DNA of 8,417 nt, from assembly GCA_029785625.1 (NCBI GenBank), contig JAFLZI010000014.1:1-8417 (forward strand), written 5' to 3'. The translations under genes were made by a program, and so were the position numbers. The notes beneath the pieces were generated by a model. That model did no database searches. It was not told the DNA's origin and saw only the letters and a list, made by a program, of their open reading frames with translations. The stretch is from Nitrososphaerota archaeon (GTDB lineage: Archaea; Thermoproteota; Nitrososphaeria; Nitrososphaerales; UBA183). Below, one piece after another: positions 6,582 to 8,417 of the stretch. Every line of letters begins with the position of its first letter. The first letter of the stretch is position 1.

Positions 6582-6970
6582 CCGTTGACGGACTGCCATC
6601 ACACTTCTCTGAACGTCGAAGGCATCTCGCCGGGAGGCGCCGCAAGGGCTGGTCCGCCACGGCCAGGGGGCGTTGCGGTCCTCCCGATAGCCCGTAGGTT
6701 GCCGCCTTCTCCACGTCCAGCCCTCCCTTCTTGCATATCGAACGCGCCAGTCCAAACAACGACCGCCCGCCCCCCACCTCCCACTCCTATGAGGGCGCCG
6801 GTGACGTACCTCGAGGGAAGCACGGCTTCGCCGGAAGCGTGTGACGCGTTCCTCGCGGCCATCTTCGCCAGGTGCCTGTAGGTCGCGTAGTAGACGGGCT
6901 TCGGCGACGTGTCCAGTTTGACCGGGTGAGGGTCCCTGTTCGTCAGGGCCTGAGCCGGACGTTCTGCAAC
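6576..6970 (-). pseudogene. Coding-like region broken by frameshifts, protein not recognised
   Basis: This fills most of the 515-bp gap between intact genes (6554-7068). On the minus strand, about 6960 to 6780 reads with strongly GC-ending codons in one frame (KPVYYATYRHLAKMAARNAS, later YVTGALIGVGGGG). At a C-run on the plus strand (6770-6775) the coding-like signal moves to the next frame (SLFGLARSICKKGGLDVEKA, down to about 6690). The last part reads plausibly in the third frame (DAFDVQRSVMAVRQRF) to a TAA at 6576-6578. No ATG, GTG or TTG opens the first frame near the start of the coding-like part; the nearest are ATGs inside the end of the serine-hydrolase gene (7081, 7069), and the stretch between looks non-coding. 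It may be a decayed gene or a sequencing error at the homopolymer. The family is unknown, and exact ends are approximate. Confidence 0.4.
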
Positions 6971-6978
6971 GGGGTGAC

Positions 6979-7024
6979 TAAAAGCCCTACAGCGACCCGT
7001 GCGGGGCCTGAGGTCGAGCCCCGC
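6979..7024 (-). terminator. Possible terminator after the serine-hydrolase gene
   Basis: A perfect 7-bp GC stem (GCGGGGC 7001-7007 with GCCCCGC 7018-7024, 10-nt loop) begins 45 nt past the TGA, and the minus strand then has CTTTTA at 6984-6979. Archaeal termination depends more on T-rich tracts than on hairpins, and this T-run is short. CTTTTAG could instead be a TATA-like box for the broken gene downstream. Confidence 0.2.
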
Positions 7025-7068
7025 CTGGTTTCCCGCTCCTCCCGGTGACCACGACCGTTGCCATGGCA

Positions 7069-8417
7069 TCAGCTCGGCCATGTGGCTTCAGAGCGGGGCG
7101 GCATGGGACCCGACCTCCGGTACCTATACCTCTCGAAGAACAGCTCCACTCCGTGCTGGTTGAGTTTGAAGACGACGTCCATCCGAGCGGCGCCTTCGAG
7201 TGTGAAGAACCGCGCCTCGTCCTCCTCCTCGCCGTTGGGGACGAGTATGATGTTGTTGCCTATGTCCTCCCCGGAAAGCATGAGAAAGCTATTCACCCTC
7301 TTCACTTCGGCGACGAGGGTGCCCTTGTAGGTCATATACTGGCCCTCCAACTTCTTGAGTAGCCTTTCCAGCTTGACCGCCCGCAGCTCGCCTGGGTCGA
7401 CCCCCAATAAGAGGGACACTGCGGACATCCCAAGAAGCCCCATGCTGTAGCCGGTGCCGTTCGAGAGCAGCACGACTCCTGAGCCGGCATCTCGGACATA
7501 TTCGATGTCGGAGGTGTAGACGTCCACCGAGCCCCCGTGGCGGACGACCTTGTGCCCGTGGAAGTCGGGGATTATCAGGAGCCCATAACCGTAAGAGTCT
7601 CCCCCGTAGTTCTCAATGGGCCACTTCGCGTAAGGCGTTTCCATCTTTGAGAGGATGTCCATGGAAATCACCCTCTTCCCTTTGAACTCTCCGCCATTTA
7701 TTAGCATGGACACATAGTTCGAAAGGTCGGCGGCGCAGCTCATGATGCCTCCTGCCGCGTCGCTCCCGTAGGGGACCGGGGTGGGCGTCAGCTTCGCGCC
7801 CCTTATGGCGTAAGGGGTGGCGACGTCGATGTCTGCCGAGATGTCAGGCTTGTCTAGGAAGGTCCTCTTCATTTCCAGCGGCGTCAGGACCTCAGACCGG
7901 AGATAGTCGAACCAGTGGCGGCCGCTCGCCCTCGAGACTGCCTCGCCCAGGAGGACGAACCCCTCGTTGAGGTAGTGCACCTTCGCCCCCGGCCTGGACA
8001 CGGCCCAGTCGTCGACGCCATCCAAGAAGGACCCCATGTCATCGAAGCTGGCTATGGGGAGCCAGTGGTGGTACTCCCTGAACGCGCTGAATAGGATGAC
8101 CTCGAGAGAGCCCAACCCCGGGATCCCGCTCGTGTGAGAGAGCAGATGGTGGACTTCGACCCCTTCGAAGGCCTTTTGCTTGAGAGGGACGAATTTGGTT
8201 ACCGGGTCGTGGAAGTCCATCCTGCCTGACTCGACGAGCTTGCCGACGGCAAGGGCGACGAAGGACTTCGTGACGGATCCTATGCCGTAGAGTGTCTGCG
8301 GGGTCGCCGGGATGGCGCCCGCGGCGTCCTTCCATCCGAACCCCCTCGCATGCACCACTTCCCTGTCCTCGATGACTGCCGCAGACACGCTGGGAAGTTT
8401 GGTCTCGCTCATCTTCG
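7069..8417 (-). CDS. Serine hydrolase, class C beta-lactamase/penicillin-binding family (5' end probably cut by window edge)
   Basis: A serine-acylating hydrolase with the AmpC/esterase-B/D-aminopeptidase fold. Numbering from the ATG at 8412: SxxK is Ser46-Val-Thr-Lys49 (window 8266-8277); SHTSGIP (92-98) is the conserved turn after it; Tyr147-Leu-Asn149 is the YxN motif; and His292-Gly-Gly294 replaces the KTG box, as in many members of this family. A smaller beta-rich C-terminal domain (about 350-430) resembles the lipocalin-like tails of such esterases and peptidases. Relatives usually have 10-25 residues before the PSVSAAVIEDREVV strand (7-20), and the frame stays open to the window edge, so the ATG at 8412 may be internal and any signal peptide would be out of view. 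Substrates in the family include peptides with D-residues, esters and lactams; none is indicated here. The serine hydrolase call is firm. Confidence 0.9.
   Translation of the reverse strand, partial: KMSETKLPSVSAAVIEDREVVHARGFGWKDAAGAIPATPQTLYGIGSVTKSFVALAVGKLVESGRMDFHDPVTKFVPLKQKAFEGVEVHHLLSHTSGIPGLGSLEVILFSAFREYHHWLPIASFDDMGSFLDGVDDWAVSRPGAKVHYLNEGFVLLGEAVSRASGRHWFDYLRSEVLTPLEMKRTFLDKPDISADIDVATPYAIRGAKLTPTPVPYGSDAAGGIMSCAADLSNYVSMLINGGEFKGKRVISMDILSKMETPYAKWPIENYGGDSYGYGLLIIPDFHGHKVVRHGGSVDVYTSDIEYVRDAGSGVVLLSNGTGYSMGLLGMSAVSLLLGVDPGELRAVKLERLLKKLEGQYMTYKGTLVAEVKRVNSFLMLSGEDIGNNIILVPNGEEEDEARFFTLEGAARMDVVFKLNQHGVELFFERYRYRRSGPMPPRSEATWPS

Noticed and set aside
5306..6697. 463-residue open frame on the plus strand, antisense to the HprK-like gene
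   Set aside because: It has no recognisable motif, and its Arg/Pro-rich composition is typical of the mirror frame of a GC-rich gene. The opposite strand carries Walker A and GDD motifs.
6528..6881. 117-residue plus-strand frame in the same gap
   Set aside because: Its composition (Pro/Ala/Arg-rich) is that of a shadow, and it overlaps the HprK-like start and promoter; no motif or start signal was seen.
6940..7030. Possible tRNA (a loop CTTTTAG on the minus strand and a GCGGGGC/GCCCCGC stem)
   Set aside because: The stems flanking CTTTTAG do not pair as an anticodon arm, no GGTTCRANNCC T-arm lies at the right distance, and no acceptor stem can be formed.
6599..7081. 160-residue minus-strand frame taken as an intact gene
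   Set aside because: Only its middle (about 6960-6780) has coding-like codon use. The first ~40 codons and the Gly/Pro/Ala-rich end do not, and the better signal switches frame at 6770-6775.

Overview
The window looks like one stretch of a GC-rich archaeal chromosome. The reasons are indirect: genes are tightly packed, arginine codons are mostly AGG/AGA, and several genes have an A/T-rich TATA-like box about 22-30 nt upstream of the start codon with no ribosome binding site between, which is the layout of archaeal leaderless transcripts. A high-GC member of the Thermoproteota/Nitrososphaeria type is possible, but no rRNA, tRNA or phylogenetic marker gene is present, so the lineage is a guess. 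No mobile element, CRISPR array or tRNA was found.

Left part, plus strand (1-4564): a 5'-truncated thiamine-diphosphate enzyme of the acetolactate synthase/decarboxylase superfamily, an M20D amidohydrolase, a metallo-beta-lactamase-fold hydrolase and a class III (LigB-type) extradiol dioxygenase-like protein follow each other with gaps of 38, 9 and 25 nt. The M20 and MBL genes form an evident transcription unit. The M20 and LigB genes each also have their own TATA-like box. All four are soluble metabolic enzymes, and the set would suit breakdown of an acylated or amide-linked, possibly aromatic, compound. The substrate cannot be read from the sequence.

Right part, minus strand (4501-8417): read in the direction of transcription, this holds a serine hydrolase of the class C beta-lactamase/penicillin-binding family (probably 5'-truncated by the window edge), a roughly 500-nt stretch without an intact gene but with a coding-like, frame-disrupted relic, a P-loop protein of the HPr kinase/PEP carboxykinase-like type with a four-cysteine segment, and a HAD phosphatase-like protein. 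The HAD gene converges on the LigB gene and their coding ends overlap by 64 bp.

Points most worth a second look are the unrecognised HprK/PEPCK-like kinase with its cysteine cluster, the broken gene at about 6576-6970, the 64-bp tail-to-tail overlap, and the repeated use of TATA boxes that overlap or abut the preceding gene's stop codon. I found no clear evidence of a wholly new multi-gene system.
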